From positions 15,964,501-16,028,500 of the forward strand of contig OY821770.1 of NCBI GenBank assembly GCA_963682175.1: a DNA stretch of 64,000 nt, written 5' to 3'. The translations under genes and the position numbers were made by a program. Shown piece by piece: positions 11,324-21,633 of the stretch. The notes under the pieces are model-generated. The model searched no databases. It saw only the letters and a program-made list of their open reading frames with translations, and was not told the origin of the DNA. The stretch comes from Triglochin maritima. Taxonomy: Eukaryota; Streptophyta; Magnoliopsida; Alismatales; Juncaginaceae. Position 1 is the stretch's first letter. Each line of letters opens with the position of its first letter.

Positions 11324-11955
11324 CAATGAATCCACGCCTTCTGCTTTCTGTCACCTTCATCGCATCCTCACCATTTTTTCTCAAATAACCGAGTAAGTTT
11401 TTAACCTGGAAAAGTCTGCCATATATTTTGGTCCTACTGTTGCACCGGCCTTCCAATCCTACATTTTTTCTACATACAAGAATCAAGATACAACTTATGT
11501 CTACTCGTGATGTTTACTTGGGGGCATCAGTTTTTGGTCGAACAACGAAGTTCGCTTTTCGGAATGCATTTATGTCATGACTTCTACGCTCCTGCCTAAC
11601 AAACTCACTACGGTTTGAAAAACTTGCCAGGGTCGGTTTTGGTGGGGTATATCACTAGTCGTAGCACATTACTACACACCTGTGACTTGGACCAGGTTAC
11701 AACACCCAATCGTTTTTGGTGGTTCGGGCTTTAAAGACATGAAACTTTCTAATCAAATCTTATTTTTGAAGAATCTGTAGAGAATACTCACTAAGAGTAA
11801 CGTAGGAGATGACACGAGGATCAAAATGTTGTTTGAAACTTAGTATTGTCTTTCATTTAGATAGTAGCTAGTCATAGTATTTTATTGTAGTTAGGGGTTA
11901 ATTTTGCAAATTGCCAAGTATCGTGAACTCTATTTATATTTGGGAAGAATGAATG
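11324..11955. other. Unassigned sequence
   Basis: I see no gene or repeat boundary in this stretch. Confidence 0.4.
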
Positions 11956-12730
11956 GAAAGGTAGTTTTTGCTTTCCCTAAAATTAAGTGAACTGGTAAAC
12001 ATCGTTTGAAAACTATTTAAATCTCTCGTGCAAATTACCATTTTGTCATTATCTTATTTCTACTTATATATGTCTTCATTTCACTCTTCTACCACCACTC
12101 TCTCTTCATCTTCCTCTCATAATCATAAAAACTAATGTCTCGGACGCGAAGAAAGAAGCCAACGGACATCCTGGTGGACTCGAATCTAGTAAAATATCTC
12201 ATTTATTTCAAGTTTAATTTTTTTTGGGGTGGGTGTGCGCTGCCCCCCCCCCCCCCCCCCCCCGAGCTGGTGTCTGGCTTAGACGTCCATATTTTTTAAT
12301 AAAAAATCTTAAAATTAGACGGTGTGTTATCTAAAATTATTTCAGGTTCCGTTCCAAGATTTTTAGTATTAATGGGTGGATTACAGTGAGTTTTTTTGTA
12401 AGTCAAGAAGTTTTACCAAACACCACATCGACAAGTCGGTTGGGGGTTTCGCTCCCCAATGAGCGAGCGGAAAATTTTAAAAACATTTAATTTTGTTGGA
12501 CGGGCATCTGTAACAGACGTCCCGCCCAAAACAAATTGTGTGATCTAGACGCTTCGCTAGACATTTTCGTGGTGTTGACACTGGTAAAGTGAGGAAAACT
12601 TAGACAAAACCCCTAGTTTAAGAGATGTGATGAAATGAGTATTAAATAGATTGTGAATGACAAAATGGTAATTAGACGGGCGATTTAAGTAAAAACCAGG
12701 TGACGAATAGTAATTCCCAAAATTAATGGT
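11956..12730. repeat. Inverted-arm repeat (possible foldback or MITE)
   Basis: About 11960-12110 is similar to the reverse complement of about 12600-12730. Both arms share attaccattttgtcatt followed by a related CT-rich run. A 21-base C homopolymer (12243-12263) lies in the loop. Termini and target duplication were not resolved. Confidence 0.45.
12243..12263 (+). repeat. 21-base poly-C tract
   Basis: This is an uninterrupted C homopolymer. Its length is likely to vary and may be imprecise in the assembly. Confidence 0.9.
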
Positions 12731-13164
12731 GTTGTCTTCTTTTCTATCGGTGGATTTCAAGATCTTCGGTGGATTCGTCGTTTTTATCTTGTCGGTCGGA
12801 GCCTGACTCCGGTCACTCACTTCCACTCCACGTCAATGAGTGAGCCATTTATTACCAGAATTTTTAGGCTTAAATATATGTGCATACATGTTGGAAAAAT
12901 AATCTCACATTTCTAAATACAAAAACTATGCAATACTCTAAAGTTAGATCCCCATTCTTTATCCAGGTGCTTAGGTTTTGTAAAGATGTGGACCAACCAC
13001 AATTTTGGGTAATTTACTAAGGGGCACCTCGTAGGTTGCGTAATTGGTGATACGCACCCGAGTTTTTTCTATTGTTGGACGTGCACCGTAAATCGAAAAT
13101 ATTTGCTCACATGCATCTCTGTCGTTAGTGGGGTCTACTTCGTTACTATTTTCGTTCAACTATT

Positions 13165-14905
13165 AAACAATTTGCAAATTAAACCTCGTAAAATACAAAT
13201 GTCCTTATTAGTAAAACAAAAAAATAAAAGTTGAAAACTTAAAAAAAAACCCGTCTCCTTCCCCAAACACTATCTTCCTCCAACACCACTTTCTCTCTCA
13301 ACTCTCTCTCATACATCTCATGGCTCTCTCTCCTCCCTTCCACGTCCTCTATCCCAAACCAATCCTTCTCCCTACAAAGCCAAAACCCCCTCCAATCCCA
13401 ACATGCACCAACTACAACTCTTCCAAGAGTAATCAACCCATCAAATCTAAAGAGGTGGATCACCTTCGCAGGAAGACGGAATACTATTAGAACCAACGCA
13501 ACGACACCCAGAAAAGCCTTCAACTCCTCCACGCCAAACTCAAAGCCCAACGTCATGAACCCTCTTCCAATCCTTCACTTTCACCTTCACCTTCACCTCA
13601 ATTGGTCGTCAACCTCCTCAATTTTCTAATACTAATTGTTATTGTCATTGTAGTAGTTTCTCCTGGTTAGGGGTGAGCTTTGGTCCGGGACCGGACCGAC
13701 ACAGACCGGACCGAAGACTTAACTTTTCGGAAGACCGGACCGAATAAATTTGGTTCGGTCCGGTTCGGTCCAAAACCCGAATTTAACCCTTAAAATTTCG
13801 GTCTTTGACCGGACCGGACCAGACCGAAGACCGAATTCCCGTGGTCTCCCAGATCGAAAAGGTTTGGTCCAGTTTGGTCCGGACTGAACCGAATTTTGCT
13901 GACCCCTACTCGTGGTAATCTCCACAAAGAAATATGCTTGCCATAGAGAAATCCAATTCAATTCAAGATAGGACTGATTTGAATACCTCAATCAAATAAA
14001 CAGAAACTGATTGCAAAAAGAAGCGAAAATCAACAAAACCAGGAACAAACAAAGAAATATCCACACAAGATGCAAAATAGGAATTAAAGAATTGAGGAAA
14101 GACTTCCCTAAACTCCCGCAAGTCCCTGGTTTGAGTCCAATTGAAGAAATAAACTCCAAGTGAATGTCGACGACCAGTTGGACTGTCATGCCACCTAGAA
14201 CTACCAAAGTCAAATTGCAGATACTGGAGTGCTCCACAAACATTGTTGAATGTTAATTAGGATCGAGATGATCAATTGAAGCAAAGATACGTCCAGCACG
14301 CCTATGGTATTATTGTCACCAGTCTTAGAGTAGTTACCGTACGGTGATGTCGATGGCCACACCGCACCTTAGCGGTGAAATTGGTGCAACAAATATATTC
14401 CTCGCATGTTTTTTTGGATGTGGATATGGAGAATTTAAGAGATAGGCCCTCCCTGTATGCTGACGAGGTAGGACGTGATAGATCAACCCCCTTTTACGAC
14501 GAAGGCAGGACTCAATGCAAGAGAAGACCAATTAAAGATTCCAGAAGCTCCCTTGATGCCTTCTGAGGGCCGTAAGATGAAGAATTGAAGCAGTTAACAC
14601 CTTAGACGTCGATTTGAAACTTCACCGGCCGACCATATTCTGGCATTCGGGAATTCTGAAAAATTCAAAAAAATTAGCACGTACAGAAAGCTCTCTCGCA
14701 CCATTCCTTGTGGCGAGGGGAGGGTGGTGTTGGGCCGAATAGGTTGAGGAACGCTGGTGGTGACGGAGGGACACCTAGGGTGGAAGAAGAGAGAGAGGAG
14801 AGAGACTTAATTTGGAAGGAGATTTATATTTTTAACTTTTTGATTTTTGTTTTTAATATTAAGGATATTTGTATTTTACGAGGTTTAATTTGTAAATTAT
14901 CTAAA
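13165..14905. repeat. Element with long inverted arms (possible Mutator-like or foldback)
   Basis: The left arm at about 13165-13300 (caaattaaacctcgtaaaat then a CT-rich run) matches the reverse complement of about 14780-14905. Between the arms lie the complete hAT MITE at 13668-13908 and an unassigned stretch at 13909-14780. No transposase frame is visible. The outer boundaries are estimates. Confidence 0.45.
13668..13908. mobile_element. hAT-type MITE, 241 bp, with 8-bp target duplication
   Basis: The ends are TAGGGGTGAGC and GCTGACCCCTA, an 11-base inverted repeat with one mismatch. The flanks are CTCCTGGT (13660-13667) and CTCGTGGT (13909-13916), which match at 7 of 8 positions as expected for hAT integration. 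The interior is made of ggaccg/cggtcc repeats. There is no coding capacity, so it depends on a hAT transposase in trans. Confidence 0.85.
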
Positions 14906-15427
14906 GGAATGATGGGCTACATATTAATGTGTGGCATGACAATTGGTGTGTGGTCATGATGTTTTTCTATTTTCCAATTCATGTTACACTGTTTTGTATC
15001 CAGCTGACTTGTTCAAGGGATGGAACGTGGAATTATTCTCTAACCAAATCGACGTTCACGCAACGCCTAGGCGACCTGGTGCGTCCCGTCTCCTGGGCGA
15101 TTGTGCGACCGCCCAGCTCTGGGCGGTCATTTTTTTAATATTTTATTATTTTAAAATTTTATTAAATTTGATAAAATAGTTAAAAAAATCAGGAAAAATC
15201 GGGAAAATAGGGAAAAATGCACAAATATTATCTAAAAATACCATACATGTTTAGACTTCAAAAAGACACTTAGTTCCTTGACCAAGGTCTCACTAGGCAC
15301 CCCTCTACCCACCTAAACACTTAGGTATACAATTTATTGCTTAGTAGTACGATTACAAAGGTAGTTAACTAACTTAGAGTTCATACAATAACAGATAAGA
15401 GAGAAATTAAAATTAGAAACTAACTTA

Positions 15428-16757
15428 CTAATTCCATTGGACACATTGATCTAATGTCCAACTGGGAACCATATCAAATCCTCCACCACCATCAGAGTCG
15501 TCGGAGTGGTTCTCGTTCGGATTGTCGACGTAGACATAATCTTCTTCAGTTTCTTCATCGTCGGATTGGACATATTGCTCGTCGATGTCCATCAGTGGTT
15601 GAGAACTCGATGCACCTGGATCTCCAGAACTAATGTGAACGATGACATCATCCATGCCAACACCTAATAACGGCGCGTTAGATGCAGTAGACGTGGATCG
15701 ATGAAAGCGTCTCCGTGAATAAGAATGTCCGAAAGCTGCTTCCTCGGCATCGACCCATGTAAGCTCCTCTCCAGCGAAGACCGGATCTTCAGTTTCTACC
15801 AACCATGGATGCTCGTCGAAGAGATCGTAGTCCACACTGGTGGGGTCATAAAATCCAGGCTTCTCTATCCTTTGCTGAAACATTTACCTTAACTTTTGGT
15901 TGTAGTTCACATACACCAAGTCATTAATCTTCTTCACAGCCAACCTGTTCCTTCTCGTTGTGTGCAACTGCTCGAAAACACTCCAATTCCGCTCACAACC
16001 TGATGCCGAGCATGTCAATCTCAACACCCTCAGGGCCAACCTCTGTAATGCGGTCTCTCCCATGTCTGCGCCATAAGATTGCCACCAATCTATAGGTCTT
16101 CTTTCCGTCCTTTGTCTGACGACCATATCCCTAGAGAACATTCCAAGTGAGTTCTTGTAATGATCATGTAAACCACAAATCTTGTCTTGTTCTTCAGGAG
16201 TGGGGACGAGACGCTCTACGACATCCATGAATCCAAGCATATGCTAATTGAAAGCTACATTTCGATCTTGAGGTGGGATGGAGAAAAGGTACCAGGGTTG
16301 AGTAAGAAACCAGCTGAGTGTAGCGGTGGGGACATCATCTTCCCTGGACCCCACCTAGTGTCGATGAGGTCGATGACTTGCTTGTACAACCTCGGGTTTC
16401 CTTCAAAGTTCCTAATGATTTGTTCTTTGGCTTTCTCCAATGCGTCATGTAGATATCCCATCGGTGGTTTCTCATCGCCGTCAACAAGTCTAAGAACCTG
16501 GACCATAGGTTGTGAGGCCTTCAGTGCCTTCACGATATTGGTCCAGAAGCCACTTTGTAGAATGGTCTCGGCAACTTCAGTAGAGATCTCCTTCTTTTTC
16601 TTGTTCTTTATCCAACTTGCATTATGATTGTTGTACTCCGGGGAAACAACAAAGGCTCGGAGTCTGTCTTTCTTCAGAAATAACCTTTGCAAAGTCAGAA
16701 AGACGGTGGCAAATCTCGTGACAGCAGGGCATAGCAGGTTCCCTTCAATGGCAATTC
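15428..16757 (-). pseudogene. hAT transposase, C-terminal half (broken)
   Basis: The minus-strand frame continues across the retroelement insertion. It carries the rest of the catalytic region and, at 15884-16240, the hAT C-terminal dimerisation domain: ALRVLRLTCSASGCERNWS, then RRNRLAVKKINDLVYV. Immediately after NQKLR an in-frame TAA (15884-15886) is followed by an ATG. The same frame then runs on as an acidic tail of 151 codons to 15428, so the stop looks like a nonsense mutation. A further break lies near 16240-16255. Confidence 0.85.
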
Positions 16758-16762
16758 GCATC

Positions 16763-18272
16763 TGTTGGCTTTTTGGCCTTAATCTAGGTTTTGATGATTT
16801 AATTAACCTAATCTTAATTATGTTGATGTAGAGTAGCACACATATTGCATTGCATATATATTGCATGTGCTAACCTCTACAGGTGATCAAGACTCATGGA
16901 AGGAAGGAAATCAAGTCAAGATTTGTAATAAAGCTAAATGAAGACTTGTAATCTTGATTTTATTTTGAGTCTTAGGAACATGTGTAAATTGAGCATACAA
17001 GAGTTAAAAACCAATCACATACACAATAGGTTCCCTATAGAAGTCACACACAAAATTTCACATTATTTGGACTTCATTAGATCACCCAAACCTTAGTCGG
17101 AAATCACTTATAAACTTAAACCCAGATTTCCTGTGTGAACCGGTCGACCAAACCAGTTCTCAGTTCGACCGGTTTATAACAGACTCTCCACAGTGATTTT
17201 ACCGAACTCTACCGGTCGACCGGTTCTACCTTTTCGGTCGACCGATCCCGGATTTTAATATGACCGTTTTTCTTGTCGTATTCCTATAACGGTCGTATTC
17301 GTATAAAACAAAACTTAACCCCAAAATACATTCGGTAACCGGTCGAACGAAGACCTTGTTTCGGTCGACCGGTTGAACATATTTTCAGAAACCGAATTCC
17401 CTGCTATCGGTCGACACATTTCTCGTTCGACCGATTGACCTTTCTCTCAACCGAATCCCCTTCTCGGTCGACCGCCCCATACTTTGGTTCGACCGATTCA
17501 CTTAAGTAGAGTTAAGTTCTAGCTCGTTTGTCCGACCGAATATTCTTTTGTTCGACCGTTCTCTTTGAAATCACGTTAACGGTCGACCGGTTTACTAGTT
17601 TCGGTCGACCGGTTCTGGACAGATTTGCAGCCCGATTTTCTACTTTGTGTATCTTGCACAAAACCCAATCAAATCTATCCCCAACGGCTAGAATACCTTA
17701 GGAGCTTATAAATAGAGGATTAAGACTTGTTGTTAACACAACTCTCCAACTCCAATTGTCCCAATACATTAGAGAGAAACCTCAATCCTCAAAGCTCCCA
17801 ATTCTACACTCTTTAAGCCTAAACTTCACACATTTGATCATATACTCATCCTACTCAAAGTGTGCTCAATTAGAGAGTGAATCCCACTCAGTTACAAGTG
17901 TGGTCAAAAGAAGCAAGGACTTCGGTGAAAGCCCGAAGTGTCCCTCTCAGATTGTGAGAGGAAGAATTCAAGCAAGCGAGGGTTGTTCGCGTTGCTTGTG
18001 GTGTAAAGGCGTTCTCTCCCGGCCCGGAACGGGGAGTGGTTAGTGAAGACGTAGGCGGAGCTCGTGGAGTCGAGCGGAGCTTACAAGAGAGGACTAGGAC
18101 CCGGGTGGGGTGCCGAACCTCTATAAAAACCGACGCGTCTTTTGTGGTTTGCATTGTCTTTCTTTCTCTACTTGTTTGTTTATTCCGCTGCGCATTTGTT
18201 TGCTTAATCAAGTAGAAAATTAGGGATTAGATTAAAAGTGATTAGTGGACTCATAACCCACACGATCCTACA
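16763..18272 (+). repeat. 5' LTR of the gag-only Sirevirus-like element
   Basis: 1510 bp, TGTTGG to CCTACA. CGGTCGACCG palindromes and half sites run through 17140-17620. A TATA box (CTTATAAATAGA) follows at 17705-17716. Downstream is a GC-rich leader at 17920-18120 that is conserved in the related LTRs at 27788, 41576 and, reversed, 41057. Confidence 0.95.
17705..17716 (+). promoter_or_regulatory. LTR TATA box
   Basis: CTTATAAATAGA lies about 90 bases downstream of the last palindrome. The equivalents are 21066-21077 in the 3' LTR and 28658-28667 in the solo LTR. Transcription probably starts about 30 bases downstream. Confidence 0.75.
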
Positions 18273-18274
18273 TT

Positions 18275-18286
18275 TGGTATCAGAGC
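18275..18286 (+). other. Primer binding site, initiator Met tRNA type
   Basis: TGGTATCAGAGC two bases after the 5' LTR. Confidence 0.93.
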
Positions 18287-18323
18287 CTTGTTCGTTAATT
18301 TTGTTCTTAATCGATAAATTAAC

Positions 18324-19490
18324 ATGGCTCTTAATGCATCCACACCTAGTGAATCATGTAAACCACCATATTTTGATGGAAATAACTTTAGCTCATGGAA
18401 ATTTAAAATGTCTTCATTTATTAAATCCATGAATGCAAACTTGTGGTTTATGATTCAAACTCCATATGAATCACCTAGATATCATATTAGTAAATGGAGT
18501 TTAGAAGATGAGAAAAATGCATCCCTAAATGCAAAAGCTATGAATGTCTTATTTTGTGCATTAGGAGATGAACATTTTAATCTTGTTTGCTCATGTGATA
18601 GTGCTCATCACATATGGCAAACATTAGAAAAGAATTTTGAAGGAGATTCACCAACCGGGAAGAAGGGAGAAGCCACTCCAATGGATGTAGCTCAAGTTAG
18701 ATGTGAAGAAATCAATTCAACATCTTGTTCAACATCAAGCTCATCTGATGGAGAAAGTGAAGATGAGGTATCTTCTAGTCACTCTTCAAGTTGTAGTTCA
18801 AGTGGAAAATCATCACATTCACATAAACTACAAAATGCATTTCTGAAAATGGTAGAAAAATGTAAAGAGCTTCATGAATCAAATAAATTAGCAAACAAGC
18901 AAATAGATGAGCTTAAATGTCAAAATGCATCTATGTTAGATGATAAAGTTGATTTGCTTGCTAAAATTGATGCTCTTACTTTAGAAAATGCATGCTTGAA
19001 GAATGAGTGCTTAAATGATAAATCTACCTCATCTAATGCAATTGAAAGTCATATGCTTGATAATGACAAAATTGACTTGCTAAAGAAACTAGATGAATCA
19101 TATCTTGAAAGCAAGAAAATTCTAAATGACTTGAATTGCATGAACGATAAAGTTGTTAACTTGGAGATTCACTTGCATAAAATGAATAAAAAGCATGCTT
19201 CAATGATTCAAAATTTTAATTGCTTGAATGAATCTCTTAAGACTAACAACAGTGAACTTATTGCTAAAAATGAAATGTTAACTCATAAATTGCATAAGTT
19301 CACTCATGGCAAACAAAATAACTATTATGTAAAGAACATTCCGGTTCAAATAATTGTTAAACATAATTATGCCATGAAAAAGAAAGTAAGTGTAGAGGTA
19401 CCTAAATCAACTTGGATTTGGGTGCCAAAAGCTAAATTGAATGGACCCAAACAAAAATGGGTACCAAAATCTACACTTGTAGGTACTTGA
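18324..19490 (+). CDS. Gag-derived protein of a non-autonomous Sirevirus-like element (388 aa)
   Basis: The start ATG lies 37 bases after the PBS and the frame is intact. Residues 1-110 look like the N-terminus of plant copia gag (FDGNNFSSWKFKMSSFI, later IWQTLEKNFEG). The sequence then changes abruptly. The rest of the UBN2-type gag domain and the CCHC zinc knuckle are missing, replaced by a Ser-rich acidic stretch (about 130-175). Residues 185-340 are a long, charged, probably coiled-coil segment with heptad-like Leu/Lys/Asp. The tail has two WVPK repeats and stops where the protease DSG motif would begin in a full Sirevirus. I infer a structural or packaging role; no enzymatic motif is present. 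Both intactness and LTR identity point to recent activity. Confidence 0.85.
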   Translation: MALNASTPSESCKPPYFDGNNFSSWKFKMSSFIKSMNANLWFMIQTPYESPRYHISKWSLEDEKNASLNAKAMNVLFCALGDEHFNLVCSCDSAHHIWQTLEKNFEGDSPTGKKGEATPMDVAQVRCEEINSTSCSTSSSSDGESEDEVSSSHSSSCSSSGKSSHSHKLQNAFLKMVEKCKELHESNKLANKQIDELKCQNASMLDDKVDLLAKIDALTLENACLKNECLNDKSTSSNAIESHMLDNDKIDLLKKLDESYLESKKILNDLNCMNDKVVNLEIHLHKMNKKHASMIQNFNCLNESLKTNNSELIAKNEMLTHKLHKFTHGKQNNYYVKNIPVQIIVKHNYAMKKKVSVEVPKSTWIWVPKAKLNGPKQKWVPKSTLVGT

Positions 19491-19828
19491 GGAGGAGATT
19501 GGTGGTGACCGGAAGAGCCAAAGCGTCAAATTCGAATTCGGTTGCATCACCAAGTCAAGATTGGAGCTAATCAATATTCAAGTTTGGTATAAAATTTCTA
19601 TCTTTGAAATTTCTGAAAATTTAGCTCTAATCGAGTCTATATGCTTAATTGTCATATCTTTAGAGTTTAATTCATTGCAAATCATATACCCTATTCATTG
19701 CAAATCAATTATCACATCCATTGATTCTAAATGTCAAATTTTAAATGGATGTTAGAATAAGGCTTAAGTTGAAACTTAAATGAACTTAACTTGAATCATA
19801 CTCATTGTTTCCATTTAGCCTTATTGAT

Positions 19829-20123
19829 AGGGGGAGCTTAAATGTTATATCTTTTATTAGAGTAATGAAGTGCAAAATTTAGGGGGAGCAACTTCATTAC
19901 AAGACATCCAAATTCTATGCTTAAAGTCTTAAATAATTATTATTTTTGATGGATGTCAAAGGGGGAGAGATAATTAAGGGGGTAACTTGGAATTTGGCAT
20001 AAAATTGAACAAAAACTATGCACATCCATAGGGGGAGCATTAATATGCATAGTTTACATATACAAATTCCATGTATTTAGATAGAATTAAGATATAGGTT
20101 GCCATCATCAAAAAGGGGGAGAT
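19829..20123 (+). repeat. Iterated polypurine motifs and 3' PPT
   Basis: The motif AGGGGGAG occurs near 19831, 19880, 19962, 20032 and 20113. The last copy directly abuts the 3' LTR and serves as the PPT. Repeated PPT-like tracts upstream of the 3' LTR also occur in the related element at 50620-50758. Confidence 0.8.
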
Positions 20124-21633
20124 TGTTGGCTTTTTGGCCTTAATCTAGGTTTTGATGATTTAATTAACCTAATCTTAATTATGTTGATGTAGAGTAGCAC
20201 ACATATTGCATTGCATATATATTGCATGTGCTAACCTCTACAGGTGATCAAGACTCATGGAAGGAAGGAAATCAAGTCAAGATTTGTAATAAAGCTAAAT
20301 GAAGACTTGTAATCTTGATTTTATTTTGAGTCTTAGGAACATGTGTAAATTGAGCATACAAGAGTTAAAAACCAATCACATACACAATAGGTTCCCTATA
20401 GAAGTCACACACAAAATTTCACATTATTTGGACTTCATTAGATCACCCAAACCTTAGTCGGAAATCACTTATAAACTTAAACCCAGATTTCCTGTGTGAA
20501 CCGGTCGACCGAACCAGTTCTCAGTTCGACCGGTTTATAACAGACTCTCCACAGTGATTTTACCGAACTCTACCGATCGACCGGTTCTACCTTTTCGGTC
20601 GACCGATCCCGGATTTTAATATGACCGTTTTTCTTGTCGTATTCCTATAACGGTCGTATTCGTATAAAACAAAACTTAACCCCAAAATACATTCGGTAAC
20701 CGGTCGAACGAAGACCTTGTTTCGGTCGACCGGTTGAACATATTTTCAGAAACCGAATTCCCTGCTATCGGTCGACACATTTCTCGTTCGACCGATTGAC
20801 CTTTCTCTCAACCGAATCCCCTTCTCGGTCGACCGCCCCATACTTTGGTTCGACCGATTCACTTAAGTAGAGTTAAGTTCTAGCTCGTTTGTCCGACCGA
20901 ATATTCTTTTGTTCGACCGTTCTCTTTGAAATCACGTTAACGGTCGACCGGTTTACTAGTTTCGGTCGACCGGTTCTGGACAGATTTGCAGCCCGATTTT
21001 CTACTTTGTGTATCTTGCACAAAACCCAATCAAATCTATCCCCAACGGCTAGAATACCTTAGGAGCTTATAAATAGAGGATTAAGACTTGTTGTTAACAC
21101 AACTCTCCAACTCCAATTGTCCCAATACATTAGAGAGAAACCTCAATCCTCAAAGCTCCCAATTCTACACTCTTTAAGCCTAAACTTCACACATTTGATC
21201 ATATACTCATCCTACTCAAAGTGTGCTCAATTAGAGAGTGAATCCCACTCAGTTACAAGTGTGGTCAAAAGAAGCAAGGACTTCGGTGAAAGCCCGAAGT
21301 GTCCCTCTCAGATTGTGAGAGGAAGAATTCAAGCAAGCGAGGGTTGTTCGCGTTGCTTGTGGTGTAAAGGCGTTCTCTCCCGGCCCGGAACGGGGAGTGG
21401 TTAGTGAAGACGTAGGCGGAGCTCGTGGAGTCGAGCGGAGCTTACAAGAGAGGACTAGGACCCGGGTGGGGTGCCGAACCTCTATAAAAACCGACGCGTC
21501 TTTTGTGGTTTGCATTGTCTTTCTTTCTCTACTTGTTTGTTTATTCCGCTGCGCATTTGTTTGCTTAATCAAGTAGAAAATTAGGGATTAGATTAAAAGT
21601 GATTAGTGGACCCATAACCCACACGATCCTACA
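20124..21633 (+). repeat. 3' LTR of the gag-only Sirevirus-like element
   Basis: 1510 bp, matching the 5' LTR except at about three positions. TATA box at 21066-21077. It is followed by GCATC, the second copy of the target duplication. Confidence 0.95.

Larger units (their letters stand above)
16763..21633 (+). mobile_element. Young non-autonomous Sirevirus-like LTR retrotransposon (gag only)
   Basis: Two 1510-bp LTRs (TGTTGG...CCTACA) flank 1.85 kb. The target duplication is perfect: GCATC at 16758-16762 and at 21634-21638. The LTRs differ at only about three positions that I can see (near 17150, 17212 and 18251), so the insertion is recent. The PBS is TGGTATCAGAGC and the PPT is AAAAAGGGGGAGA. 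The interior holds one intact ORF (18324-19490) and no protease, integrase or RT, so it must have been mobilised in trans. LTR layout, repeated purine tracts and the WVPK-rich gag tail match the Sirevirus at 41576-53672. Confidence 0.93.

Noticed and set aside
15053..15060. Candidate 8-bp target duplication of the hAT transposon
   Set aside because: The bases flanking 15061 and 23234 do not match, so I leave the ends approximate.
17756..18043. 95-codon frame in the LTR, repeated at 21117-21404
   Set aside because: It lies in the LTR leader downstream of the TATA box. It is duplicated only because the LTR is, and the related LTR at 27788 does not preserve it.
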